NCBI RefSeq assembly: GCF_050589625.1
Contig: NZ_JBNGOP010000013.1
Span: 62,001-126,000 of the forward strand
Direction: 5' to 3'
From: Pelagihabitans sp947500445
GTDB lineage: Bacteria > Bacteroidota > Bacteroidia > Flavobacteriales > Flavobacteriaceae
Length of the DNA: 64,000 nucleotides
Shown: in pieces, positions 53,854-62,707 of the stretch
Layout of the letters: the number at the start of each line of letters is the position of its first letter
How positions within the stretch are numbered: the stretch's first letter is position 1
Program-made: the position numbers and the translations under genes
The notes under the pieces: model-generated
Told to the model about the DNA's origin: nothing
What the model saw: the letters and a program-made list of their open reading frames with translations, nothing else
Databases searched by the model: none

Positions 53854-56800
53854 TTATCGATTTAGGTATATGCGACCCTGTTGCGGAGGTATATTGTCGC
53901 GATTGAAATTGAAAATATAGAAGTAGACGCCATTAGGTACTACATTGTCCCCTGCAGCTCCGGGTTGGTTGGATGTTCCGTCCCAGGGTGCAACGGTGTT
54001 GTTTCCTTTGAATAACAGATTGCCATAGCGGTTATAGATCTCGATATCATAATCCTCGAACAAAAATTCTACGTCGCGCAGATCATAAACATCATTGATG
54101 CCGTCCCCGTTCGGTGAAAAACCATCTGGAATCAACAAGGTATAAACGTTCAGGTCGCAGGCGGTAAGGTCTACCGTAATCTCTAGGCGTTCATTGCTCT
54201 CACAGCCCGTAGCCGGATCAAAAGTGGCGGCATAGTAGGTGGTATTGTCCAATAGGAGGTCAGTGGTATTTAAGGCCGTACCGGCTTCCATAACATTGTA
54301 CCATACTACCGACAATCCGTTGTCTACCGTAAGATTGGCCTCCAACTCTGCGATGGTAGGTCTTTCCACACCGCACAGTTCATTGCCCATAGGGTTCAAG
54401 GTCGGTGCCGGGTTATCGTTTATGGTGATGCTGATAGGAGGTGAGGCCAAACTTCTACAACCGTTAACATCCTCTTCAATGGCAAAATAATCACCGGAGG
54501 CAAGCGCATCCGTTTCATTGAACTGGTTTCCGTTCGTTGCCGCATCGAACCAAATGACATTATCTCCAGAGACTACAAAGGCATTTAAATCGGCGACCGT
54601 AGGATCGTCTATCAGACAGAAAGCACCTTCGGTATCGGACAATTGCGGTATTTGTGGATCGTTGATCTGTATGGTAACCTCCAAACGTTCCGTGCCTTCA
54701 CAGGCAGAGGGGTCATCCGTCTCGCTCACGAAATAGGAGTTGCCATCTACCAAGGCGTCAGTGCCGTTTAGTGGCGCACCGCCCGTAGCCGCGGCGTACA
54801 CCTGAAGCGTACCCCCGTTTTCGGGAACCACATTGTTGATAAGGTCGGTAATTACAGGGCTGTCGATGGTACAAAAAATTTGTCCGTCAGGGGCCAAACT
54901 TGGTATCGGGTCGATAACGGTAACTTCTACCGTAGCATTTACGTCAATACAAGCACCGGTTCCACTGACCGTGTAGGTATACGTTCCAGAAAGGTTGCTG
55001 CTTGGATCAAATGTGCCGGTATCCCCGTTGGTGACGGGGCTAGGCCCGGTCCAGGTACCACCGGTGTTCGGTGTTCCTCCTAATAAGGGAAACAGATCAA
55101 AGGCGGCATCGCTACCACAGACCGTAATGGTCGCATTTGTTCCCGCCAAACTTTCGATACTAACACCCACGGTTACCGTAGCGGTATCGTCAGGGCACAC
55201 CCCTCCATTACTTACGGTATAGGTATAGGTTCCTGCAGTGTCGACACTTGGATCAAATACCCCGGTTCCACTTGCCAGAGCGGGGGACCAGCTACCGCCG
55301 GCGTCCGCATCGGTTCCTAAAGAAGCAAAAAGATCGGCAGCGGGGTCGTTTCTACAAAACTCTACGGCCGCATCGTCCCCGGCCTCCAATTGTGGTGCCA
55401 CTGTCACGGTTACCACAGCACTGTCCTCTGGACAGGTAGCCGATGGCGGTACGGTATAGGTATAGTCCCCTGCGTTATCAACACTTGGGTCGAATACTCC
55501 GGTGCCGCTGGCCAATGCCGGGCTCCAAGTACCTCCGGTATCTGCAGAAGGCCCCAACAAGGTAAAAAGGTCCAGCGCGGGATCATTTTCGCAGAATGCG
55601 CGATTGGCATTATTACCCGCTTCGGGAGCAGGTGTTATTGTTACGGTAATGGTAGCGGTATCGGCAGTTGTACATGGTGCGGTCGCCGATACGGTGTAGG
55701 TGTACGTTCCGGAGAGCGCAGTTGCCGGATTGATCGTTCCACGGTCGCCGTTGGTCACACCGCTGGGTCCGGTCCAAGCACCGCCCCCATCCGGGGTACC
55801 CCCTAAAAGGGTGAACAGGTCTACATTGGGCTGGTTGCTACAAATATCGAGTACGCCGTCGTCACCGGCGTCCGGTTCTTCCTGTACGTTAATAGTTACC
55901 GTGGCGCTAACTTCCGGACAGGCATTCGCTGCCGGAATGGTATAGGTAAAGGTAAATGCACCGGGCGTCAACAAGGAAACGTCCAAAGTTCCCCGGTCGC
56001 CTCCCGTAGTAGTTTCGGGTCCCGTCCAAACACCTCCGGTATCGGGCGTGCCGCCCAATTCGTCAAACAGGTCCAAGGTTCCCGTGGCATCATTACAGAT
56101 ATCGACACTGTCGTCCGTTCCGGGGTCCGGTAAGTTTTCGATGCGTACAATAGTGGCATACCTCCCCGTACTTTCACAGGGAAAAGTAGTTTGCGTCGCA
56201 TAATAAGTTGCATTGTTGACCAGCGGGGTAGAAGGGTCCAACGGTGAGGTCGATGATGGACTGTTATACCAGTTGATGTCGGTACCCGTTGCATTTAGGT
56301 CGGCGACAACAAAAGTAGTTGGAGCCGCTGGATCGTTACAGTAAAATTGTTCGGCAGGACCCGTAGGTTCTCCCGGGTCGATTATCGTTACCTCTGTCGG
56401 TAATCGTATACTGGTACATGCCCCTTCGGTCTGTTGCACCCAGTATGTTTCTCCGCTGACCAATGGATCTGTGCCGCTCAAAAGGGTTCCCCCGTTCCGT
56501 TCGCTATACCATTCGATGTTGGTACCATTGGCGCTCAACTGCGAAACGGTGTTCGTGTCCGATGAACAACGCGATACCGCAACATCCACATTCGTTGGTG
56601 GCTCCCCGGTAATACTTACCGTTACACTGGGGCGTACTACACAGGTACCCGCGGTATTGTCGGCATAATAAGTGACGCCGTCCTGTAAAACAATATTGTT
56701 ACTAAGTTGGGTGCCACCGACCAGATCGGTATACCAAACAACACCGCCGCCGGCATCGTTTGCCACCAAATTCAGTATTCTAGGGTTATCGCTATCACAG

Positions 56801-56928
56801 AAATCTTGGTTTTCGCCACCAGGGTCCAATGTTGGACATTGCGCGACAATAGCCTGTGATGAGATGCTGAAAACGATAAAAAAGAACAGTCGACCGAACA
56901 ACGTGTTCACAGTTTTTATGTTGGGCAT
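53854..56928 (-). CDS. Large T9SS type B secreted protein with tandem repeat domains
   Basis: This 1024-aa protein has a signal peptide ending SSQAIVAQ. About five tandem beta-sandwich repeats of roughly 75 aa occupy residues of about 280-660; each shows DLFxLLGGTPDTGGTWTGPS, a GDRGTFDPS block, GTYTYTVS and CP-x-x-x-A-T-V-T-V. The flanking regions are Ig-like units with WYNVMEAG and YYAxT motifs. The C-terminus (LLIPDGFSPNGDGINDVYDL, then NRYGNLLFKG and NGVYFYIFNF) is the gliding-motility-associated, type B T9SS sorting domain. It is therefore expected on the cell surface or released. It begins the operon with PorP/SprF and OmpA genes. Confidence 0.92.
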   Translation of the reverse strand: MPNIKTVNTLFGRLFFFIVFSISSQAIVAQCPTLDPGGENQDFCDSDNPRILNLVANDAGGGVVWYTDLVGGTQLSNNIVLQDGVTYYADNTAGTCVVRPSVTVSITGEPPTNVDVAVSRCSSDTNTVSQLSANGTNIEWYSERNGGTLLSGTDPLVSGETYWVQQTEGACTSIRLPTEVTIIDPGEPTGPAEQFYCNDPAAPTTFVVADLNATGTDINWYNSPSSTSPLDPSTPLVNNATYYATQTTFPCESTGRYATIVRIENLPDPGTDDSVDICNDATGTLDLFDELGGTPDTGGVWTGPETTTGGDRGTLDVSLLTPGAFTFTYTIPAANACPEVSATVTINVQEEPDAGDDGVLDICSNQPNVDLFTLLGGTPDGGGAWTGPSGVTNGDRGTINPATALSGTYTYTVSATAPCTTADTATITVTITPAPEAGNNANRAFCENDPALDLFTLLGPSADTGGTWSPALASGTGVFDPSVDNAGDYTYTVPPSATCPEDSAVVTVTVAPQLEAGDDAAVEFCRNDPAADLFASLGTDADAGGSWSPALASGTGVFDPSVDTAGTYTYTVSNGGVCPDDTATVTVGVSIESLAGTNATITVCGSDAAFDLFPLLGGTPNTGGTWTGPSPVTNGDTGTFDPSSNLSGTYTYTVSGTGACIDVNATVEVTVIDPIPSLAPDGQIFCTIDSPVITDLINNVVPENGGTLQVYAAATGGAPLNGTDALVDGNSYFVSETDDPSACEGTERLEVTIQINDPQIPQLSDTEGAFCLIDDPTVADLNAFVVSGDNVIWFDAATNGNQFNETDALASGDYFAIEEDVNGCRSLASPPISITINDNPAPTLNPMGNELCGVERPTIAELEANLTVDNGLSVVWYNVMEAGTALNTTDLLLDNTTYYAATFDPATGCESNERLEITVDLTACDLNVYTLLIPDGFSPNGDGINDVYDLRDVEFLFEDYDIEIYNRYGNLLFKGNNTVAPWDGTSNQPGAAGDNVVPNGVYFYIFNFNRDNIPPQQGRIYLNR

Positions 56929-57207
56929 TGGTTGATTTTTAAATTATACTGTAGTTTAAAAGAAGTGGTAAATGTATTTTTGAATGGGCACTGTAAGAAA
57001 AGAATGTTGTGAAAGTGAAAGAATAGCGTGCGTAAGGGTCGTTTTTTGCAGCGTGGACATTAGAAAAAGGTGTATTTCATCGATTTTTTGGAGTGCATTT
57101 CATCGATTAGTAAGTGCTTTTATGCCTTTTTTACGTTATTTGATTCCCGTTAAAAAAGAAGGTATTTCGGTAAGAAATCCCCCTGTTAAAAGTAATTTTT
57201 TTTGATT

Positions 57208-58569
57208 ATGAATGTACATTTTATAGCTATTGGAGGAAGCGCCATGCACAATTTGGCACTGGCATTGCACCACAAAGGGTTTACGGTAACCGGAAGTGAT
57301 GACGTTATTTTTGAACCCTCTGCGGGCAGGTTGTTGCGGCAGGGATTGCTTCCGGAACATTTTGGCTGGTTTCCGGAAAAGATACACAAGGAGCTCGATG
57401 CGGTAATTCTTGGAATGCACGCCAAAGCGGACAATCCTGAATTATTAAAGGCCCAAGAATTGGGCATTGTCATTTATTCGTACCCCGAGTTTCTGTACGA
57501 GCAGTCCAAGGACAAAACAAGGGTAGTAATAGGGGGAAGCCATGGGAAGACTACCATTACATCCATGATCTTACATGTTTTGAATTATCACGATCGGGAG
57601 GTCGATTACATGGTAGGTGCCCAATTGGAGGGTTTTGATCGGATGGTACACCTTACCGAGGAAAATGATTTTATCGTTTTGGAAGGGGACGAATATTTGT
57701 CTTCACCAATCGATAGACGGCCTAAATTTCATTTATATCGCCCCAATATCGCATTGTTGAGCGGCATCGCTTGGGACCATATCAACGTGTTTCCCACTTT
57801 TGAAAATTATGTTTCCCAGTTTCGCATTTTTGTCGACAGTATCGTAAAAGGGGGGAGTATTACCTATAATGAAGAAGATGCCGAAGTATCGGCCGTCGTC
57901 GAAGCTTCGGAGAATACGATTAGAAAGTTGCCCTACAATACCCCCGACTATGAAGTGATCGATGGTGAAACAATGTTGGAAACTCCCGATGGGCCTATGC
58001 CTATAGCCGTTTTCGGGAAACACAATTTGAACAATCTTGCCGGGGCCAAATGGATTTGCCAACATATGGGGGTCGATGAGGAAGACTTCTATGAAGCGAT
58101 CGCTACCTTTAAAGGAGCCTCCAAGCGACTGGAAAAGATTGCGGCATCGGCAACCAGTGTATTGTTCAAGGATTTTGCACATTCCCCTAGCAAGGTGAAA
58201 GCGACCACCGGTGCGGTAAAGGAGCAATATCCGGAACGGCAGGTAATCGCCTGTCTAGAACTGCACACCTACAGTAGTTTTAATCCAAAATTTTTAGAGG
58301 AGTATCAAGGTGCTTTGGACCGGGCCGATCGGGCCATTATTTTTTATCTGCCGGAATCGGTGGCCATCAAAAAACTAGACCCCGTGCTTCCCGAACAGAT
58401 AGCGTCGGCCTTTAAACGGGACGATCTGGAAATTTTCACTAAGGCCGAAGCTTTTCATGATTTTATTTTTGGTCAATCGTTTTCCGATTCCGTGGTACTG
58501 CTTATGAGTTCCGGTAACTATGGCGGACTCGATTTGGACAAACTGGCTAACAAGGTGTCGGAAAGCTAA
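57208..58569 (+). CDS. mpl: UDP-MurNAc:tripeptide ligase of peptidoglycan recycling
   Basis: The ATG at 57208 (MNVHFIAIGGSAMHNLALAL) gives 453 aa; a TTG at 57202 is less likely. The enzyme is a Mur ligase: an N-terminal Rossmann-like GIGGSAM-type start, the ATP loop VVIGGSHGKTTITSM, ENDFIVLEGDEYLSSPIDRR and the C-terminal domain with FKDFAHSPSKVKATTGAVKE. Mpl attaches recovered L-Ala-gamma-D-Glu-diaminopimelate to UDP-MurNAc. The overall order and length fit Mpl better than MurC. It starts a plus-strand block and the intergenic region upstream (about 280 bases) holds its promoter. Confidence 0.9.
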   Translation: MNVHFIAIGGSAMHNLALALHHKGFTVTGSDDVIFEPSAGRLLRQGLLPEHFGWFPEKIHKELDAVILGMHAKADNPELLKAQELGIVIYSYPEFLYEQSKDKTRVVIGGSHGKTTITSMILHVLNYHDREVDYMVGAQLEGFDRMVHLTEENDFIVLEGDEYLSSPIDRRPKFHLYRPNIALLSGIAWDHINVFPTFENYVSQFRIFVDSIVKGGSITYNEEDAEVSAVVEASENTIRKLPYNTPDYEVIDGETMLETPDGPMPIAVFGKHNLNNLAGAKWICQHMGVDEEDFYEAIATFKGASKRLEKIAASATSVLFKDFAHSPSKVKATTGAVKEQYPERQVIACLELHTYSSFNPKFLEEYQGALDRADRAIIFYLPESVAIKKLDPVLPEQIASAFKRDDLEIFTKAEAFHDFIFGQSFSDSVVLLMSSGNYGGLDLDKLANKVSES

Positions 58570-58670
58570 GGAAAGTATTTTCATAGGGCTTTTGAACGGT
58601 GCTCGCACGGCCGGTCATCTTGGAGGTAAGATCTTCGCCCAAACAATGTATTATTTATAAAGTATAGGGG

Positions 58671-59114
58671 TCATACGCCAAATTGGTTGAGATGATGGTC
58701 CAAGTGTTTGAATTGTACTTGTCCCCATTGCTGAGGTGTAAATGCTCCAAAAAGGGGATGTGCGTTCCATGTTTCCCTGTGGCGCACATTATGGCAATCG
58801 GTGACCAGCTTTTTTAACATGTGTTTTTCGGAAGCGAAATTTTTGGTTTCCTTGGCCTTTAGGGCCGGTGCCGTAGGAAGGTTCTTTCGCCAAGGCCTGT
58901 CATTATAGAGTGCTTTTTTAAAAAATAGTTTGGCAAAAATGTTCCCCGATCCTTTGGGCTTTTTATTTTCGATGGCAATACGCAATGGAAACTGACAATG
59001 CCATAGCATTTGGGCAACGGTCATTTTTCCCCATTGCCCTGCGGTCGTTTCCTCCAGGTTGTCGATACGCGACAGGATTTCTTGATAAACCGTTTCGTCA
59101 AAAATTGATTTCAT
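58671..59114 (-). CDS. DUF1569 (DinB-like) protein
   Basis: This 147-aa protein fits DUF1569 of the DinB-like four-helix superfamily: MTVAQMLWHCQFPLRIAIEN and the C-terminal HPLFGAFTPQQWGQVQFKHL, followed by DHHLNQFGV. The histidines of the two blocks can form the metal site of the superfamily. The function is unknown. It is convergent with mpl (101 bases) and divergent from radC (241 bases). Confidence 0.8.
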   Translation of the reverse strand: MKSIFDETVYQEILSRIDNLEETTAGQWGKMTVAQMLWHCQFPLRIAIENKKPKGSGNIFAKLFFKKALYNDRPWRKNLPTAPALKAKETKNFASEKHMLKKLVTDCHNVRHRETWNAHPLFGAFTPQQWGQVQFKHLDHHLNQFGV

Positions 59115-59182
59115 TGTCTAGCCATATTACTTTTTAAAAGTACAATAAAATTGTAGGATGTTATTTCCTGGGTATGGCGAAT

Positions 59183-59334
59183 ACCATTTCCGATGTTAAC
59201 TTACCCCTTGAACAGTTGTCCTTCCGTGTATGCCTCAAAATAACATATAATTGTAATCAAGGTTATGTGTAGCTTTTTTTCGCCTACACAAAAATCCCTA
59301 TTTTTTACTTGTGTATATTAACATTTGAAATGGT
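59183..59334 (+). repeat. Possible divergent inverted-repeat element
   Basis: ACCATTTCCGATGTTAA at the left and TTAACATTTGAAATGGT at the right are inverted repeats with 15 of 17 matches. The outer bases resemble the termini of the element at 2155-2314, while the interior does not. A GTGTAG...CTACAC hairpin lies within. It may be a different subfamily or a relic. It stands between the DUF1569 gene and radC. Confidence 0.4.
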
Positions 59335-59355
59335 TTAAATGGCTATTTTTAGTGC

Positions 59356-60054
59356 ATGCAAGATAACCCTTACCCTTTTTCGATAAAGCAGTGGTCCGAT
59401 GATGACCGTCCGCGCGAAAAATTGGTGCAAAAGGGAAGGGCGGTACTTTCCGATGCCGAACTGGTAGCCATATTGATCGGTTCTGGAAGCAAAAACGAAA
59501 GTGCGGTGGCACTTTCCAAGAGAATTTTGGCCTCTGTAGGCAATAACCTGAACGAACTGGGAAAGCTTTCCGTAGAACAACTTAGCCGGTTTAACGGTAT
59601 CGGGGAAGCCAAAGCGGTAACAATTATTGCAGCACTGGAAATGGGCCGTCGCCGTAAGGAACAAGATATTAAAAAGAGCGGTCAAGTAAACAGTAGTCGA
59701 GAGGCATTTGAAGTGTTGCTGCCTACCCTTGGCGATTTGGAGCATGAAGAATTCTGGATCTTATATTTGAACAATGCAAACAAGATATTGCTATCGGCCC
59801 AATTGAGCAAAGGGGGGCTTACGGGAACCTTGGTAGATGTGCGCTTGGTAATGAAAAAGGCACTTGAACTGGGTGCGGTGGCGCTTATTTTGGCACACAA
59901 CCATCCTTCGGGCAGTTTACGGCCCAGTAAAGCGGACAAAGAGGTGACCCAAAGGTTGAAAAAGGGCGCTTCGGCCTTGGATATAAAAGTATTGGACCAT
60001 TTGATCGTCACCCAAAAAGACTATTTTAGCTTCGCCGATGGTGGGCTTCTTTAA
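59356..60054 (+). CDS. radC: RadC family JAB-domain protein
   Basis: This 232-aa protein is a RadC homologue. The N-terminal half has helix-hairpin-helix features (LNELGKLSVEQLSRFNGIGE, then AKAVTIIAALEMGRRR) and the C-terminal half the JAB/MPN metal site: AVALILAHNHPSGSLRPSKA followed by the aspartate (H-x-H...D). It was named for a supposed DNA-repair role in E. coli, but the real role is uncertain. Length is usual. The DUF1569 gene is divergent; the polysaccharide-deacetylase gene follows by 75 bases. Confidence 0.92.
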   Translation: MQDNPYPFSIKQWSDDDRPREKLVQKGRAVLSDAELVAILIGSGSKNESAVALSKRILASVGNNLNELGKLSVEQLSRFNGIGEAKAVTIIAALEMGRRRKEQDIKKSGQVNSSREAFEVLLPTLGDLEHEEFWILYLNNANKILLSAQLSKGGLTGTLVDVRLVMKKALELGAVALILAHNHPSGSLRPSKADKEVTQRLKKGASALDIKVLDHLIVTQKDYFSFADGGLL

Positions 60055-60128
60055 AAAGGGCGGGTTCAAAGGTTGTTCGGTGAACATCGTTTTTTTTAAT
60101 GCTATCGCCCACGTTTTTTAACACGTTT

Positions 60129-61424
60129 ATGCTGCTGATCTATACCCATAAAATTACCTCGCGCTTTGGTTATACCATGCGACAAATTTTCACTCGAATT
60201 TTGGGCATCGAGGTTACTTTTACCACTACCGTAGAAGATTTTATAAAGCATTCAGGACCAAAGATTACGTATACCAAACAACCACTTCAAAACGAGTTTT
60301 TTGTTCGTAGTACCGATTTATTGTTCGAGCAGGGTATCAATGATATTAATATTTCGATAGAAGATTGGGAAGGTGTTCCCAGCTTTTTTACCACCGGGGA
60401 ACGTAGCGCGGTCCCTTTTGATATTTTTGCCGCGAGTTTTTATCTGTTAAGCAGGTATGAAGAGTATTTGCCCCATGTAAAGGACATTCATGGCCGTTTT
60501 CCGCCCAAAGAAAGTATTGCCTATAAAAATGGGTTTTTAAAAAGGCCAGTCGTCGATCTTTGGGCCTTCAAATTGTTCGAACAATTGCGGGTCCGCTTTC
60601 CGGAAATAGAAGCGAAGGAACGTAAATACAGGTATACTTCGGTTATCGATGTTACCACATCACACTGTTTTGCCTACCGGGGAACAGTGCGTGGCGTAGC
60701 CGGATTTTTAAAGGACCTTTTTACGTTGAAATGGAAAAGGGTAGCAGGTAGGGTAAGGGTTTGGGTCGATCCAACGAACGATCCTTACGATAATTTTAAT
60801 GAACTGATAGCGTTGCACAAATCCCGGAAAATCAGGAGCATGTTCTTTTTTCAGTTTGCCGATTACTCTACTTATGACAAAAATGTATCCCCGAACAGCA
60901 ATTGTTTTCGATACCTTATCAAATCAATTGCGGACTACAGTGTCGTTTCCCTATCGGCCTCCTACAGTTCTTTTGACGATATTGATATGTTGCGCAACGA
61001 GAAAAGAAGATTGGCCGAAGTAGTTCACAGACCGGTCAACTTTTCAAGAATGCGGTATAACCGGGTAAGTGTTCCCGAAACCTATCGCAATTTGGTCGAC
61101 GCGGAGTTTACCGACGATTACACTATGGGGTATACCCACGAGGTGGGTTTTAGGGCCAGTACTTGTACCGCGTTTTATATGTACGATATCAATTTGGAAA
61201 TACAACAACCCATACGCGTACACCCCTTCGCTTTTCATGATTATGCCCTTGCGAACAGTACCAATGAACAGCGTATATTAGAACAGCTCAACACCTTGTA
61301 CCGGGAAGTGAAATCGGTAAATGGAGCGTTTTTGTCCATTTTTTCAAATGAACTTTTGGGAAGTGATCACAGTATTGACTGGATGCAATTGTATAAAAAA
61401 GTAATCGATGCGTATTATCAATAA
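60129..61424 (+). CDS. Polysaccharide-deacetylase family protein (DUF7033 type)
   Basis: The ATG at 60129 (MLLIYTHKITSRFGYTMRQI) gives 431 aa and is preferred to 60099, whose extra ten residues look unrelated. The protein fits the flavobacterial polysaccharide-deacetylase group: an N-terminal DUF7033-like region with YEEYLPHVKDIHGRFPPKES, then a TIM-barrel-like part with FRASTCTAFYMYDINLEIQQ and a late HPFAFHDYAL. Deacetylase activity is not certain because the canonical Asp-His-His motifs are not clear. The gene overlaps the next by 17 bases, suggesting translational coupling. Confidence 0.75.
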   Translation: MLLIYTHKITSRFGYTMRQIFTRILGIEVTFTTTVEDFIKHSGPKITYTKQPLQNEFFVRSTDLLFEQGINDINISIEDWEGVPSFFTTGERSAVPFDIFAASFYLLSRYEEYLPHVKDIHGRFPPKESIAYKNGFLKRPVVDLWAFKLFEQLRVRFPEIEAKERKYRYTSVIDVTTSHCFAYRGTVRGVAGFLKDLFTLKWKRVAGRVRVWVDPTNDPYDNFNELIALHKSRKIRSMFFFQFADYSTYDKNVSPNSNCFRYLIKSIADYSVVSLSASYSSFDDIDMLRNEKRRLAEVVHRPVNFSRMRYNRVSVPETYRNLVDAEFTDDYTMGYTHEVGFRASTCTAFYMYDINLEIQQPIRVHPFAFHDYALANSTNEQRILEQLNTLYREVKSVNGAFLSIFSNELLGSDHSIDWMQLYKKVIDAYYQ

Positions 61425-62106
61425 ACATATTGTTACCGACATTTTTTTCGATTTGGACCATACCTTATGGGATTTCGAGAAAAATTCGGCCCTTACCTTT
61501 AAAACAATTTTTGAAAAACATGCCATTGGGGTGGACTTGGACGTTTTTCTGACGGCTTATGTACCTGCCAATCTGGTATATTGGAGACGGTACCGCGAAA
61601 ACCAGATCACAAAGGAAGCCCTGCGTTATGAGCGGTTGAAATCTGTTTTTGATGCGATAGCACACCCTGTCGACGACCCAACGATCGATTTGCTTTCCGA
61701 AGCGTATATTGCAGGACTTTCCCGTCAAAAACACCTTTTTCCGAATACGATCGAGGTTTTGGACTATCTAAAACCCAATTATCGCCTTCATATCATCACA
61801 AACGGTTTTGAGGAGATCCAAGAGCGAAAATTACGAAACTCGGGAATCGATGGCTATTTTGAGCAGGTGGTCAATTCTGAAATGGCGGGCGTTAAAAAGC
61901 CACATCCCGATATCTTCAAAATGGGTATGGAACTGGCCGGTACCAAACCTGAAAATTCCATCATGATCGGTGATAGTCTTGAGGCCGATATCGCCGGCGC
62001 TATTGGTTTTGGACTCCAAGCGATACATTTCAACTCGGATAACGGTCCGTTGCACGAAACATGTGTAACGATTAAGGAGCTGAATGAAATAAAAACGTAT
62101 TTGTAG
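61408..62106 (+). CDS. YjjG-type HAD pyrimidine nucleotidase
   Basis: This 232-aa protein is a HAD-family phosphatase close to YjjG: motif I DIFFDLDHTLWDFEKNS, motif II ITNGFEEIQERKL, motif III KKPHPDIFKMG and motif IV MIGDSLEADIAGA. YjjG removes noncanonical pyrimidine nucleotides such as 5-fluoro-UMP. The start (MRIINKHIVTDIFFD) overlaps the upstream gene by 17 bases. All four motifs are intact and the length is usual, so activity is expected. Confidence 0.9.
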   Translation: MRIINKHIVTDIFFDLDHTLWDFEKNSALTFKTIFEKHAIGVDLDVFLTAYVPANLVYWRRYRENQITKEALRYERLKSVFDAIAHPVDDPTIDLLSEAYIAGLSRQKHLFPNTIEVLDYLKPNYRLHIITNGFEEIQERKLRNSGIDGYFEQVVNSEMAGVKKPHPDIFKMGMELAGTKPENSIMIGDSLEADIAGAIGFGLQAIHFNSDNGPLHETCVTIKELNEIKTYL

Positions 62107-62161
62107 AGTTATTAAGGGCACGGGTGGTTAAACCCGACCTATAGCGTTACAAAGGTTTTAA

Positions 62162-62707
62162 ATGAAGGGAATACAGATTATCTTTTGTTTCTTGTTTGGC
62201 ATCGTACTAGTGAGTTCTTGTATAGAAGAACAAAATTTTGACCAGTTCGATGCGCTTACCGTGGAGCCGGAATATGAGGCCAGTATTATTTACGTAGAGG
62301 CACCCGAGGCACTGGTAAATGCAGTTGCCGCATCCAATTTTTATGCACAGGACTTTAATTTTGACGCGTTCAGCGAAAATGTGTTCGCGGACAGGGTTAT
62401 AGAAGGTTCTGTAACTTATTTGGTAGACAATACTACCAGTAAAGCGCTGGAACTTACCGTCCAATTTTTGAATGAGGCCAATGAGGTATTGGATACGGAA
62501 ATTTTCATGATCGACGAAGGGCCGACCGCTGTATTGGAACGGGAAGTTTTTTATGGTGATGGGGGCAAACCTATCGAAATTATCAGAAACACTTCAAGTA
62601 TTCGCGTAAGTGCGGCCAACCTAGGGGACGATGTTAGTACATCAGATCTGCCAGATCCCAAAATAATACTTCGTTCAAGTGGAAAATTTAGAGTTCGCCT
62701 AAGATGA
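62162..62707 (+). CDS. Putative lipoprotein of unknown function
   Basis: This 181-aa protein begins with a lipoprotein signal (IFCFLFGIVLVSSC, cysteine at residue 20) and continues with an acidic, beta-rich domain. The C-terminus ends KIILRSSGKFRVRLR. It overlaps the following DUF5723 gene by four bases (ATGA), so both are translated together and probably act in the envelope. No named family is recognised. Confidence 0.65.
   Translation: MKGIQIIFCFLFGIVLVSSCIEEQNFDQFDALTVEPEYEASIIYVEAPEALVNAVAASNFYAQDFNFDAFSENVFADRVIEGSVTYLVDNTTSKALELTVQFLNEANEVLDTEIFMIDEGPTAVLEREVFYGDGGKPIEIIRNTSSIRVSAANLGDDVSTSDLPDPKIILRSSGKFRVRLR

Noticed and set aside
53854..56928. Open frames on the plus strand through the type B adhesin gene
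   Set aside because: They reflect the threonine- and glycine-rich repeats of the real gene; no start context or domain supports them.
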